A stretch of 64,000 nt of DNA. Source: an uncultured Muribaculaceae bacterium (GTDB lineage Bacteria; Bacteroidota; Bacteroidia; Bacteroidales; Muribaculaceae). The notes below the pieces were generated by a model. That model did not search any database and was not told the origin of the DNA. It worked only from the letters and a program-made list of their open reading frames with translations. How positions within the stretch are numbered: the first letter of the stretch is position 1; each line of letters begins with the position of its first letter. The translations under genes were made by a program, and so were the position numbers. The DNA is taken from the NCBI GenBank assembly GCA_910583525.1, contig CAJTXL010000015.1, positions 1-64,000 of the forward strand, read 5' to 3'. Positions 16,671 through 25,714 of the stretch are shown in pieces.

Positions 16671-17882
16671 TTATACATCTTCCGGCTGGTGAAGCATCAC
16701 ACGGTATCCGGCTTTGAGGTGGACTTTGACTGTCCGCATCTTCTTGGTGAGATACTGGCTCACGCCGTTTATAAGGCCACGGCCCACGTCTGAGGCTATC
16801 TGCGCCCCGGTGTTTGTGGATATGTTGATTGAGCTGCCCATAGTTGACCCCATGTTCGCGCCTATCTCATGCAGAGCGTCCGATTCCATAGAGCTGGGGA
16901 TATTGATACCCTCCTGCCCGTCGGTGTCATATACCGTCAGCTCCACTTCATAGACCGAGCCTTCGCACTCCACGGAAGTGACCGATATTTCGAGCCGTTC
17001 ACCCTGCAACCGTGCCGCACCCACTATTGTGGTGTTGCGAGGCACGAGACGGTTGCCTATCCACATCGGTTCGGTGATCCGGAGCCTTACGCCCTGTCCG
17101 TCGGTGACACTCTGGTTCCCGGCCACCACTGCGGCGATTGTGTTTCTGGACTTGACCGGGTTTGCGCCGACCGAGGTATTGAAGCCCCGTGCGTTGGAGG
17201 CGGAAGAAAGTGTCGATATGACATTCCGGCCCACCTGCGCCACCGGCAGAACATTCCTTTTGCCTTTTTCCTCCGGCTGTTGCGGAGCCTGATACACGGC
17301 ATTGCCGTTGCCCATATACTGCGCCGCAAGCTGGTATGATCTTTCAAGCATAGCCATCTGGTCGGGCTGTTGCGCCTGTTGAGCGGCAGCGTTCTGCGCC
17401 TCCAGCTCATCAATCCGCTCCTGCAACTCCGCCATACGGGCGGCATCGCTGTTTTCCGGCACAAAGAACTCATCAAGCGACGCCTGAACTTCCTGATATG
17501 TCTGCGCGGACTGTTCTATCGGCGACGGCACGGAATCCGGAGCCGGGCTGTCGGGGATTGTGATTGTGTCGGCAAGGACACCCGAAGAGCGCAACACGCT
17601 GTCCTGTCGTGCCTTTTCCTCCCTTGCCGCCGCATCAGCGAGAGCCTTCAGCTTGTTCCCCTCCAGCCTGTCGCTGTCCCCTTCGGGCAGCTCCATGTTG
17701 GCCTTTCCTTTCTGCGTCTCATCCACGGTGAAATAAGAGCCGAATATCAGCCACATAGAGCCGAGGAATATAATCACCGCGCCGGGTATCACGAGAAGAT
17801 ATTTCTTCATTTTCTGCCTCTCGGCAGCGGATTTTGATCCAAACCAGTCATTGATTCTCGTTTTCAGCTCCTGCAAGCTCAT
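16671..17882 (-). CDS. traM: TraM, VirB10-like inner-to-outer-membrane scaffold
   Basis: The start at 17882 (MSLQELKTRI) gives 403 residues and overlaps the traL 3' end by 35 bases. There is one membrane segment (about 28-50), a long charged and coiled-coil periplasmic linker with Gln/Ala-rich stretches, and a C-terminal beta-barrel-forming domain (GVRLRITEPMWIGNRLVPRN). Ends at 16671, 19 bases before traN. It spans the envelope and links the inner complex to TraN and TraO. Confidence 0.88.
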   Translation of the reverse strand: MSLQELKTRINDWFGSKSAAERQKMKKYLLVIPGAVIIFLGSMWLIFGSYFTVDETQKGKANMELPEGDSDRLEGNKLKALADAAAREEKARQDSVLRSSGVLADTITIPDSPAPDSVPSPIEQSAQTYQEVQASLDEFFVPENSDAARMAELQERIDELEAQNAAAQQAQQPDQMAMLERSYQLAAQYMGNGNAVYQAPQQPEEKGKRNVLPVAQVGRNVISTLSSASNARGFNTSVGANPVKSRNTIAAVVAGNQSVTDGQGVRLRITEPMWIGNRLVPRNTTIVGAARLQGERLEISVTSVECEGSVYEVELTVYDTDGQEGINIPSSMESDALHEIGANMGSTMGSSINISTNTGAQIASDVGRGLINGVSQYLTKKMRTVKVHLKAGYRVMLHQPEDV

Positions 17883-18192
17883 AAGCGGATTTTTTGAGTT
17901 GTTCCATATCCGGCGATTCGCCGTTATCATCATCGGGAAGCGTCAGCCCCTCGATATGCCCCGTTTCTATTCTCTCCACGGCAGCCTGACCGCGCCCGAT
18001 GCGGTAACAGGCATTGCCGAACACGAAGAAAGCAGTTAGAATGAACAGTGACAGGAGTATTGTCACGACCATAAGCCTGCGGTTCTCCGGGATGCTGTCG
18101 CACTTGCGGCGCAGGAAAGCACCGGCAATGCTCTTAGGTTTGCCCCACACCTTATTATATATGGTGGAGCGCATTTTATTAAATAATCTCAT
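17848..18192 (-). CDS. traL: TraL, small inner-membrane transfer protein (DUF3989)
   Basis: The 114-residue protein has a basic N-terminus, one membrane segment (about 42-62, MVVTILLSLFILTAFFVFG) and a short acidic tail. Size, topology and place between traK and traM fit TraL/DUF3989. It starts 3 bases after the traK stop and overlaps traM. Confidence 0.85.
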   Translation of the reverse strand: MRLFNKMRSTIYNKVWGKPKSIAGAFLRRKCDSIPENRRLMVVTILLSLFILTAFFVFGNACYRIGRGQAAVERIETGHIEGLTLPDDDNGESPDMEQLKKSAYELAGAENENQ

Positions 18193-18195
18193 CGG

Positions 18196-18819
18196 TTATC
18201 GTCTTACGGTTGATATGTCCTTGTTCTCAAGGATGTTGAAGCTCTCGATTATGAACCCGTTGGGGTTGTCGTCCGACCGGGAGGAATTTGTGAGGCGGCA
18301 CACCGTGACGAGGCTTCTTTCCGTCACGTTGCTCTGTCGGATTATCATCTGGCGGGCATAGGTCTTTGCGACATACGGGTAACTGTCGAAGTCGCACACC
18401 ACGCTGTCAACCTGACACACCTGATTGATGTTGCCCGAAATGATGCGGTTGTAATAGCCCTTCTCCGAATAATCCGAATAGTAATTGTACGCGCTTTTGT
18501 CGGACAGGATCAGCGCACGGTTGATGTTATGCTCAATCGCCGACTTGTCGGGAGAGAGGGAGAAGAACAGCTCATGGAAGCGACGGACGTGTTCACGCGC
18601 CTCCGCCGGACGGTTCTGGCTCATGTCCTGCGACAAGGCGAGCATAAGACTCTTGCCGTTGTCAAGGACATAGATCTTCTCCCGCTGTTTCTCGGCGAAA
18701 TCGAACACCGCGACCAGAGCCACCGACACCACCACGGCACACATCGCCACGAACACAATCCCGAACAGTCGTATCTGGCGGAAAGAGGTCTCGATGTTTT
18801 TAAGTGATTTGAACTCCAT
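18196..18819 (-). CDS. traK: TraK, VirB8-like inner-membrane protein
   Basis: The 207-residue protein has a short cytoplasmic N-terminus, one membrane helix (about 20-44) and a periplasmic domain of the VirB8/NTF2-like type expected for TraK. It contributes to the base of the conjugation channel. It lies 29 bases after traJ. Confidence 0.88.
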   Translation of the reverse strand: MEFKSLKNIETSFRQIRLFGIVFVAMCAVVVSVALVAVFDFAEKQREKIYVLDNGKSLMLALSQDMSQNRPAEAREHVRRFHELFFSLSPDKSAIEHNINRALILSDKSAYNYYSDYSEKGYYNRIISGNINQVCQVDSVVCDFDSYPYVAKTYARQMIIRQSNVTERSLVTVCRLTNSSRSDDNPNGFIIESFNILENKDISTVRR

Positions 18820-18848
18820 TTAATCAGTGTTTGAATATGGTTTGAAAA

Positions 18849-19859
18849 TTATTTAAGCAGTTTTCCGGCACGTCCGGCGACATTTCCCGCCACCGCGCCA
18901 CCGACGCTTGCCGCACCGGAGCCTACCTGCATCGCCGTGTTGTTCACGGCACGACCGTAACTGCCCACGCCTCCGGCCTGAATAATCCACCCCGCAACAG
19001 TCGGAATCGTGAAATATCCGATAATGCCGATGATCATAAAGAGGATATACGCCGTGTTGCTCCCGTCGATGTCAACATTCGGGTTGTTGGTCAGTTCCGA
19101 AATGTCGTTCTGCAACATCAACACCTGTATCTTGGCAAGGATTGTCGAGAACAGATCCGCCACGGGCAGCCACAGATAGGTCTGTATATACCGGCACAGC
19201 CATTGGACGAGCGTGTTGTGGAATCCGTCCCACACGGATATTGCAAAACTTATCGGGCCGAGTATCGCAAGGACTATCAGGAAGAAAGTCCTTATAGTGT
19301 CGATTGTCAGCGACGCGGCCTGAAAGAGCAGCTCCAGCAGTTCACGGAAGAAGTTCTGAATCGCCTTCTTCACCTTGTACATTCCTCTCTCGATATACAT
19401 TCCGGCGGCTGTGCCTATCTCTGTCACGCCTAATTCGTCAATCTGGCGGTCAAACTCGGCATCATCGACAAGATACGCCGTTGACGGGTCCCGCATCATA
19501 GCCTCGTATTCAAGTCGGTCCTTTTCCTCGCGGTATTTCTGCATGTCGAGGGTCTGCCCTTCAAGCATACCGGCCGTACCCTGCACAATCGGGGACATGA
19601 CCGAGTTGATTGTTCCGAGTACCACCGTCGGGAAGAACATTATGCAGAATCCTATCACGAATGGACGGAGCAGCGGGAACACGTCTATCGGTTCTGCCCT
19701 TGCCAGTGACTGCCATACCCGGTATGCCACGAAGAACAGCGCGCCTAATCCGGCTATCCCCTGCGCCACCCCCGCCATGTCGGAGCAGAGCGGCATCATC
19801 TCGTCGTAGAGAGAGCGCAGGATAGTGTGGAGGTTTGAAAAATCTATCGCGCACAGCAT
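18849..19859 (-). CDS. traJ: TraJ, VirB6-like polytopic membrane protein
   Basis: The 336-residue protein has several hydrophobic segments (about 25-45, 60-85, 170-205, 220-245, 268-295) and a Gly/Ala-rich C-terminal tail (GSGAASVGGAVAGNVAG). This arrangement is standard for Bacteroidota TraJ, which corresponds to VirB6 in the inner-membrane platform. The start overlaps nothing and follows the traI stop by 3 bases. Confidence 0.9.
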   Translation of the reverse strand: MLCAIDFSNLHTILRSLYDEMMPLCSDMAGVAQGIAGLGALFFVAYRVWQSLARAEPIDVFPLLRPFVIGFCIMFFPTVVLGTINSVMSPIVQGTAGMLEGQTLDMQKYREEKDRLEYEAMMRDPSTAYLVDDAEFDRQIDELGVTEIGTAAGMYIERGMYKVKKAIQNFFRELLELLFQAASLTIDTIRTFFLIVLAILGPISFAISVWDGFHNTLVQWLCRYIQTYLWLPVADLFSTILAKIQVLMLQNDISELTNNPNVDIDGSNTAYILFMIIGIIGYFTIPTVAGWIIQAGGVGSYGRAVNNTAMQVGSGAASVGGAVAGNVAGRAGKLLK

Positions 19860-19862
19860 AGG

Positions 19863-20501
19863 CTACCAGTATCTTTCGGCCCCTTTGCCGTAGAGGTTTA
19901 TCACACGTTGCGTATCAGCCTTTTTCTTCGCACGGAGGTACGACACCGATATGTTCTTGTTGGTGAAATAGGACGTAAGGTTGCGGTAGCGGCTCATCTC
20001 CTTATAGCAGCGGTCAACAATATCCATACGGTCCTTGTCGGTCATCGACATGGTTGTGATGTTCACGACGTTCTTCAACTCGCCCAACACGCCGTTGGCT
20101 TCTTCAAGCAGCCGTGTGTAACCGGAGGCTATGGCCGAAAGTTCCGAGGACGTGAAGTTCGGGTCGGTCAGCATCTTGCGGAAGTTCGTCACATAGGTCT
20201 CGCTGATGTCGCCGAGCATAAGGACTGTTTGCTGCACCTTGCGGGCATCACGCACGAGGTTGTTGACCGAGCGCAGGGCATCATAGTATTTCTTGCCCTG
20301 TTCGTAGATCTTCACCGTCTCGCGGAAATTCTTGACCATATTCTGGGCCGTAGTGGTCGATTGCGTCAGCTCCTTTGTGCTGTTGACTATGCTCTGGGCA
20401 ATGTTCGACGGGTCTATCACCGTCCACTGGGCATTTGCCCGGCCGGTGCAAAATAGCAGGAGCAGCGCGATTACAGGGATAATTGTTTTCAATCTTTTCA
20501 T
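19863..20501 (-). CDS. traI: TraI, periplasmic transfer protein (DUF4141)
   Basis: The start at 20501 (MKRLKTIIP) gives 212 residues with a proper signal peptide (cleavage after GRANA). The longer reading from 20537 overlaps a small upstream gene and adds residues before the signal. The mature part is helical with coiled-coil character (TVKIYEQGKKYYDALRSVNN), as in DUF4141/VirB5-like proteins. It lies between the small membrane protein and traJ. Confidence 0.85.
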   Translation of the reverse strand: MKRLKTIIPVIALLLLFCTGRANAQWTVIDPSNIAQSIVNSTKELTQSTTTAQNMVKNFRETVKIYEQGKKYYDALRSVNNLVRDARKVQQTVLMLGDISETYVTNFRKMLTDPNFTSSELSAIASGYTRLLEEANGVLGELKNVVNITTMSMTDKDRMDIVDRCYKEMSRYRNLTSYFTNKNISVSYLRAKKKADTQRVINLYGKGAERYW

Positions 20502-20517
20502 CTTGAAATATTTATTG

Positions 20518-20652
20518 TCAATAAATCCGGGAGGCACATCCTCCGATTATCCTCACTCCCAATGAAAGGAGGAACAGGGCTATGCGCAGGGGGAGCGCGA
20601 CAACGGCAATCACAGCCGTCAGGATTATCAGGATTATACGTATTATGTTCAT
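20518..20652 (-). CDS. 44-residue membrane protein in the tra operon
   Basis: A reading frame of 44 codons from ATG at 20652 to TGA at 20518 encodes an almost entirely hydrophobic peptide (RIILIILTAVIAVVALPL then IALFLLSLGVRIIGG). It fits exactly between its neighbours, 6 bases after the upstream stop and 16 before the traI start. The fit and the membrane character argue that it is real. Its position corresponds to that of TraH in some related elements, but I cannot confirm identity. Confidence 0.65.
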   Translation of the reverse strand: MNIIRIILIILTAVIAVVALPLRIALFLLSLGVRIIGGCASRIY

Positions 20653-20658
20653 ACATCA

Positions 20659-21384
20659 TTATTTCTTTGATTCGGGATTGGAGTTGTAGTAATCCTTGAT
20701 AGCGTCGGCAATCCGCCTGCTTAAATCAGGTCTGATGGTATATTCTTTCTTCATACCACAGAAATGCTCCATGTCATCACCCTTTGTTTCGACAGCAGGG
20801 TCGGATTCTTCCTTCCACCGATGGAGAATCAATCCAAGCTCCGCTATCAGGAGAGAATCGGCCGCCTCGTCATAGGCAAGTATCCTATATCGTTTTCCGT
20901 ATGCGGTATATAGCTCCTTGTCGTATGTGTCGCAGTCGATGTATCTCAACAGGGACATTTCAAAGTTTATTTCGGGGATTCCCTTGCTCTCCGCGTATGT
21001 GGCATAATACGAACCGCGTTTCGTCACATAGTATCTGGTATCCGTTAATTCGTCTATCCACACACCGCACAGCTTTTCTCGCGGATCAGGCGGAATTATA
21101 TCACTCTGATTATTGAGCGCATACCGGAAGGCGTCTCCGACTGCGGCGGCGAACCTGTCAACCAGCCTCTCCGCGTCAATGTTGACATTGACTGAGGATA
21201 CAGCCGGAGGCGGGGTAGCCTTAAAACTGGTTTCCACCGTTTTTTTAACTTCGCCGGTTCCCTTGCGCACCCATATAATAACCAGTATGTTGGCCACGGC
21301 AAGGGCAATAAGCATAGCCATTCCACCCGGCTGGCTGGGCATCGACTGTATGCCGTTGTAAAAATCCATGAAAAAATCACACAT
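20659..21384 (-). CDS. membrane-anchored protein of unknown function in the tra operon
   Basis: The 241-residue protein has one membrane segment (about 20-40, MAMLIALAVANILVIIWV) and a soluble domain of about 200 residues containing DREKLCGVWID-like and ITRYYVTKRGSYYATYAE-like beta-rich stretches (exact: REKLCGVWIDELTDTRYYV). The domain looks like a small lipocalin- or DUF-type beta fold, which I cannot name. It lies 3 bases after traG and may be a cargo-type or TraH-position protein. Confidence 0.7.
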   Translation of the reverse strand: MCDFFMDFYNGIQSMPSQPGGMAMLIALAVANILVIIWVRKGTGEVKKTVETSFKATPPPAVSSVNVNIDAERLVDRFAAAVGDAFRYALNNQSDIIPPDPREKLCGVWIDELTDTRYYVTKRGSYYATYAESKGIPEINFEMSLLRYIDCDTYDKELYTAYGKRYRILAYDEAADSLLIAELGLILHRWKEESDPAVETKGDDMEHFCGMKKEYTIRPDLSRRIADAIKDYYNSNPESKK

Positions 21385-21387
21385 AAT

Positions 21388-23877
21388 CTATTCGTTTGCC
21401 AAGATTTTTATCGCGGCTTCGATGTCGCCGCCAAGTTTCCGTGCCGTATCCAGCACCCTGATCTTCTCGGTTTCCTCGGTGGTGTAGCAGAAATATTCCT
21501 CCTTGCTCACCTCTGTGGCATAGACCGCCGACTGCGTTCCGCCCAGACCGATCCAGACCTCTTTATACAGGCGGTTGGGATTGTTCGCCATATTGATACT
21601 CAATATCTGCGCCTTCTCCTTGTCTGTCAGACCCAAAAGGCTCTGAATCTGGTCAAAGCGGTTCATATACTTGCGCTGGTCGAGAAGAATCTTGCAGTCG
21701 GAGTTGTTGATGATGGTCTCCTTCACAACCGGGGAGGAAATGATGTCGTCAACCTCCTGCGTCACTACTACCGCCTCGCCGAAATACTTGCGCACCGTCT
21801 TGAACATATAGCGCAGATATTCAGCCATATTCGCCGTTGAAAGAGCCTTCCATGCCTCTTCCACGATAAGCATCTTCCGGATACCTTTCAGGTGGCGCAT
21901 CTTGTTGATAAAGGCTTCCATGATGATGATCGTGACGATAGGAAACAGCTCCTTGTTCTCCTTCACGGCATCAATCTCGAATACCACGAACCGTTTGTTC
22001 AGAAGGTCGATGTTCTCCTTTGAGTTGAGCAGGAAATCGTACCGGCCACCGTGATAATACTGGCGCAGGGTCGTGAGGAAATTGTCAATGTCGAAATCCT
22101 GTTTATAGATAGGTATCGGACGCTGCGCCATTTCCGCACGGTAATCATCGCGCATGAACTCGTAGAAGGAGTTGAAGCATGGAACAATATTCCGGTCTTT
22201 CCTCATCTTATCGAGGAACATCGACAACGCGGAGCCAAGCTCTCCCGATTCGGTCTTTGTAACGCGGTCGTCCTCCGACTTCCACAGCGTCATCAGGAGC
22301 GTCTTGATGCTGTCCTTCTTCTCCACGTCGAACACTACGTCATCGGTATAGAACGGGTTGAATGAAATCGGGTTATCCTCGGTATATGTGTAATATATGC
22401 CGTCCTCCCCGTGTGTACGGTTATGGATAAGGTTGCACAGACCCTCGTAGGAATTGCCGGTATCAATCAGCACGACATGGGTTCCCTGTTCGTAGTATTG
22501 GCGCACGAGGTGATTGGTGAAGAAAGACTTTCCGCTACCCGACGGGCCGAGAATGAACTTGTTACGGTTGGTTGTGATACCGCGCTTCATAGGCTCGTCG
22601 GAAATGTCGAGGTGTATCGGCTTGCCAGTGAGCCTGTCCACCATCTTTATTCCGAATGGGGAGAGCGATGAGCGATAATTTGTTTCGGCGGTAAAGAAGC
22701 AGACAGCAGGTTCAATGAATGTATAGAAACTTTCCTCGGCTGGGAAATCCGCCTCGTTGCCGGGCATCGCCGCCCAGAACAGCGTCGGGCAGTCGATGGT
22801 GTTGTGCCTCGGCATACAGCCCATAGTGGCGAGTTGACCGCCTACGTCGTTCTTGATCCGGCGCAGTTCCTCGGCATCGTCGCTCCACGCCATGACATTG
22901 AAATGCGCCCGGACGGAGGTGAGGCCGTATGAATGGGCCTCGTTCAGATAGCGGTCTATCCACTCCTTATTTATGGCATTGCTGCGGCTGTACCTTGACA
23001 GACTGTTCATGTTCCTCGCGGTCTTTTCAAACCGGGCAAGGTTCTCGTCATGGTCGTCAATCAGCACATACTGGTTGTATATGTGGTTGCACGGCAGCAG
23101 CAATCCCACGGGGGAGGCGAAGGACAGGCGGCAGTCGGAGCGGTCGGTCGACAACCGCTCGAAGCGGTTGTCGGTGCTTACCTTTGCCGGAAGGTCGTCG
23201 GTGTCGGACAGCGTATGAAGGCACAGCACCTTGTCGCCGACGCGCATCTCCTTTGCCGAGAGGTCTATGTCCTCCAGACAGTCGACATCCGCCACCGACA
23301 GGGCCATGTATCTTTCAATAAGCCCCGACGATGTTTCCGTTCCCACAATCTCGTCATCAGACAGCCGGCGCAGCCTGATATGGCCGGTGTCGTTGATGAT
23401 GCGCTCGAACTGTTCCACGCTCTCCATGAACTTGACCACCATTTCGTGATCCAGTTCCTTCGGTGTTATCCGGCCACGGCAGAGTGTGGAGAAGTTGGAC
23501 TGTTGCCGGGCGCGTTCCTTCGTTGTCTTTGTCAGGAACAGATAGCACCTGTGATCCAGATAGGGACGCTCGTTGAAATGCCGCTCGAAGGAGCGGTCGA
23601 GGAAGCTCAACCCCTCTTTCTGCAAGTCCGGCTTATAGTTCTCGGTAACGAAAATGTCCTGCTTATGGACCACCGAGAAATGCGGCAGCACCTTTATGGC
23701 TTTGCACCATGCGGCGTGCATCGCCTCATATTCTGCGGACGTGACGGTGAACAGCTCCGGGAGGCCCACCTCAAAGGCCACCGTGATGTCGGCGTCCTTT
23801 GAGATGATGCAGCCGTGTTCAACGGCAAGCAGCGGCAGTTTCGATTCCAGCGTAGTCGCTTTAAGGGTATTTCTCAT
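21388..23877 (-). CDS. traG: TraG, VirB4-like conjugation ATPase
   Basis: The 829-residue cytoplasmic ATPase has Walker A GPSGSGKSFFTNHLV near residue 445 and a Walker B-type LIVEEAWKAL near 674. It has the TraG/VirB4 family length and N-terminal domain. It energises pilus or channel assembly. The start overlaps the traF stop by 4 bases. Confidence 0.95.
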   Translation of the reverse strand: MRNTLKATTLESKLPLLAVEHGCIISKDADITVAFEVGLPELFTVTSAEYEAMHAAWCKAIKVLPHFSVVHKQDIFVTENYKPDLQKEGLSFLDRSFERHFNERPYLDHRCYLFLTKTTKERARQQSNFSTLCRGRITPKELDHEMVVKFMESVEQFERIINDTGHIRLRRLSDDEIVGTETSSGLIERYMALSVADVDCLEDIDLSAKEMRVGDKVLCLHTLSDTDDLPAKVSTDNRFERLSTDRSDCRLSFASPVGLLLPCNHIYNQYVLIDDHDENLARFEKTARNMNSLSRYSRSNAINKEWIDRYLNEAHSYGLTSVRAHFNVMAWSDDAEELRRIKNDVGGQLATMGCMPRHNTIDCPTLFWAAMPGNEADFPAEESFYTFIEPAVCFFTAETNYRSSLSPFGIKMVDRLTGKPIHLDISDEPMKRGITTNRNKFILGPSGSGKSFFTNHLVRQYYEQGTHVVLIDTGNSYEGLCNLIHNRTHGEDGIYYTYTEDNPISFNPFYTDDVVFDVEKKDSIKTLLMTLWKSEDDRVTKTESGELGSALSMFLDKMRKDRNIVPCFNSFYEFMRDDYRAEMAQRPIPIYKQDFDIDNFLTTLRQYYHGGRYDFLLNSKENIDLLNKRFVVFEIDAVKENKELFPIVTIIIMEAFINKMRHLKGIRKMLIVEEAWKALSTANMAEYLRYMFKTVRKYFGEAVVVTQEVDDIISSPVVKETIINNSDCKILLDQRKYMNRFDQIQSLLGLTDKEKAQILSINMANNPNRLYKEVWIGLGGTQSAVYATEVSKEEYFCYTTEETEKIRVLDTARKLGGDIEAAIKILANE

Positions 23878-24275
23878 TGTTTTTTATTGCGTTTTCCAAT
23901 TAGTCGCGTCAGGCGCAGACGGTTGATGATATAGTGCGGATGATACCTGACAGCCGCCAGTTTCATCAGTCCGTACCGCCCGTACCGGGCATTGAGGCGG
24001 AAGGTCAGCCACACGAGGGCCGATGCCGACACCGCGGCGAACCCTATGCAGAACCATTGGGGGATTCCGGCGACGTACATGATCACGAACAGGACGAACA
24101 GTGACAGCAGCCCTATGGCGAAAATGAACAGGTATTGCGCTTTCAGCCCCTTGTATTCCACACTACGGCCCACGCCTTTGTTGATTGAGTATTCGCGAGA
24201 TGCGCAGTTCCGGCTGCGCTCGGCATAGCCGGAGCAAGCTCCGCTCTGCTCTCGCTGGCACGAAAATTCAGCCAT
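23874..24275 (-). CDS. traF: TraF, VirB3-like membrane protein (DUF4133) with odd N-terminus
   Basis: The start at 24275 overlaps the traE stop by one base and gives 133 residues. The conserved part begins at SINKGVGRSVEYKGLKAQYL and contains two membrane segments (about 53-95). In relatives this block starts almost at the initiator Met. Here an extra segment of about 28 Cys/Arg/Ser-rich residues precedes it, encoded by palindrome-rich DNA (24210-24243). The extension may be an inserted repeat that moved the start codon. A much longer upstream ORF reading through traE is rejected. Confidence 0.8.
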   Translation of the reverse strand: MAEFSCQREQSGACSGYAERSRNCASREYSINKGVGRSVEYKGLKAQYLFIFAIGLLSLFVLFVIMYVAGIPQWFCIGFAAVSASALVWLTFRLNARYGRYGLMKLAAVRYHPHYIINRLRLTRLIGKRNKKQ

Positions 24276-24604
24276 TACAGGAAGAATGATTTGAGGATTG
24301 TCGCCGCCACGATAAGGAAGATGCAGGCTCCGAACCATGAAGCCGCGGTCTTGCTTGTGTCGGGGTCTCCGCTCGACCACTTGGAATAGCATTTCACGCC
24401 GCCGATAAGACCTACCACCGCGCCTATGGCGTAGATAAGTTTCACTCCCGGCTCGAAATACGATGTCACCATTGTTGTGGCCTCGTTGATGCCCGAAAGA
24501 CCGTTCCCGGCGGCATTTACAAATTCGACAGAGCAGAGAATCATAAGGACTGCGAGGACGACACGTCCTTTGAGAATCATAATCTTGTCTTTTGCAATTT
24601 TCAT
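24275..24604 (-). CDS. traE: TraE, VirB2-like pilin-type protein (DUF4134)
   Basis: The 109-residue protein has a signal peptide (cleavage after EFVNA), then a short loop with GINEATTMVTSYFEP and two membrane helices (IYAIGAVVGLIGGVKCY and FGACIFLIVAATIL). This is the standard TraE/DUF4134 layout, similar in form to VirB2 pilins. Confidence 0.9.
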   Translation of the reverse strand: MKIAKDKIMILKGRVVLAVLMILCSVEFVNAAGNGLSGINEATTMVTSYFEPGVKLIYAIGAVVGLIGGVKCYSKWSSGDPDTSKTAASWFGACIFLIVAATILKSFFL

Positions 24605-24622
24605 AAGAATCCGTTGTTTGGT

Positions 24623-24650
24623 GTGGCAGGGGTAATCCTGCCCCTGCCAC
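24623..24650 (-). promoter_or_regulatory. perfect 10-bp hairpin upstream of traE
   Basis: GTGGCAGGGG at 24623-24632 pairs perfectly with CCCCTGCCAC at 24641-24650 (8-base loop), in the 108-base gap between traD and traE. With no T run it is more likely an mRNA processing or attenuation element separating traA-D from traE-Q than a simple terminator. Confidence 0.6.
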
Positions 24651-24712
24651 GGATAATGCCTGTTTTCGGCTTGGACAAATGGCTGGGGGTTGCTGAACGG
24701 TGTCAGCCGTAA

Positions 24713-25432
24713 TCAATCTTCTTCATCTTTGTCATGTTTTACCATATCAAGGTCACGGAACGTGCCGCCCACATCTATGGGCTTGTTTTTCTTCTTCGGA
24801 GCGGGAGAGCCTTTGCGCTTTTTCCTTGTTGTCCGGCGCATACTCTCGGCGACACACGCCATTATGCCCTCGTTGATCTTTTCGTTGGCGGCCATCATCT
24901 TACCGATGAACACCACGTCCTGCATACCGGTGAGGACATTCCCGGCCTTAGCCTTTTCATCGGGAGTTGCCTTCGCATTGACGGCAACGGCTATCGCCGC
25001 CTTGATCTCGTCTATCGAATCACCTGTTGCCGGAGGCGACACACTGCCGGGATTGAAGTTCTCCATGTCGGGAGTATCGTCGGAGGTATCCGGCTTTTCA
25101 GCACCGGGATTGCCGGAGGCTTCATCCTTGAACTCCACGTCCTGCGGGTTGACATCCCCAACATTGGCTTTCATCACATAGGTGACTGCGGTGACCACGG
25201 AAGCGGTGAGCATCTGTTGGAATCTGTCCATGTCGAAATCGCTCTGCGGTACGATTGACAGCGGACGGGAGGTTTTATTCTCACTTTTTTCGTCCGTATT
25301 ACCTTCTGATTCATCAGGCTCTTTCGTTTGAGGCTTTCCGCCGCCGGCCTTTCCCCCTTTGTTCCTGAACATATATGTCACGAAGGCGAGATACAGGAAG
25401 GCACAGATTGTGAGTATTGACAACGTGTTCAT
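24713..25432 (-). CDS. traD: TraD, acidic membrane-anchored transfer protein
   Basis: The 239-residue protein starts with one membrane helix (about 4-22), followed by a long, mostly disordered acidic region and a basic patch near the C-terminus (RRTTRKKRKGSPAPKKKNKP). Length and position between the DUF3408 genes and traE match TraD of CTnDOT-like elements. Function is unknown. It overlaps the preceding gene by 4 bases. Confidence 0.75.
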   Translation of the reverse strand: MNTLSILTICAFLYLAFVTYMFRNKGGKAGGGKPQTKEPDESEGNTDEKSENKTSRPLSIVPQSDFDMDRFQQMLTASVVTAVTYVMKANVGDVNPQDVEFKDEASGNPGAEKPDTSDDTPDMENFNPGSVSPPATGDSIDEIKAAIAVAVNAKATPDEKAKAGNVLTGMQDVVFIGKMMAANEKINEGIMACVAESMRRTTRKKRKGSPAPKKKNKPIDVGGTFRDLDMVKHDKDEED

Positions 25433-25710
25433 AGCTTCGTCTTTTTCTTGCCTTTCTCCATAAGGAGATTCAGAATGTCGGCGTTGCCTTTGAGGTGGTC
25501 GAGCAGAATCCTCGTCACATATACGCCGATTGTCAGCCCTTCCACATCAAGCAGCGGCACGGACTTTTTCAGCCGGTCAACCAGCTCACGGGGTACGAAT
25601 ATCCCTTTTCTCGCCCCGACTTCTCCCGGTTCGAGATACAGGGAGCGGTAGGCGGCTATCTGTTCGGGTGTGACAGACACGGTGTCGTTGTTTTTATTTT
25701 TATCAGACAT
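25429..25710 (-). CDS. small DUF3408-type ribbon-helix-helix-like protein
   Basis: The 93-residue protein has a short disordered N-terminus and a compact domain with a beta-strand (KGIFVPRELVDRLKKSV) followed by two helices (LTIGVYVTRILLDHLKG), the pattern of ribbon-helix-helix DNA-binding proteins and of DUF3408. It is encoded between a second DUF3408 gene and traD, downstream of the ParA-like traA. It may act as the ParB-like partner of TraA on the nearby repeat array; inference. Confidence 0.75.
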   Translation of the reverse strand: MSDKNKNNDTVSVTPEQIAAYRSLYLEPGEVGARKGIFVPRELVDRLKKSVPLLDVEGLTIGVYVTRILLDHLKGNADILNLLMEKGKKKTKL

Positions 25711-25714
25711 CTAT

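Noticed and set aside
24276..24716. 280-codon frame extending traF upstream
   Set aside because: It lies antiphase over the whole traE gene; traF translation starts at the TAATG overlap.
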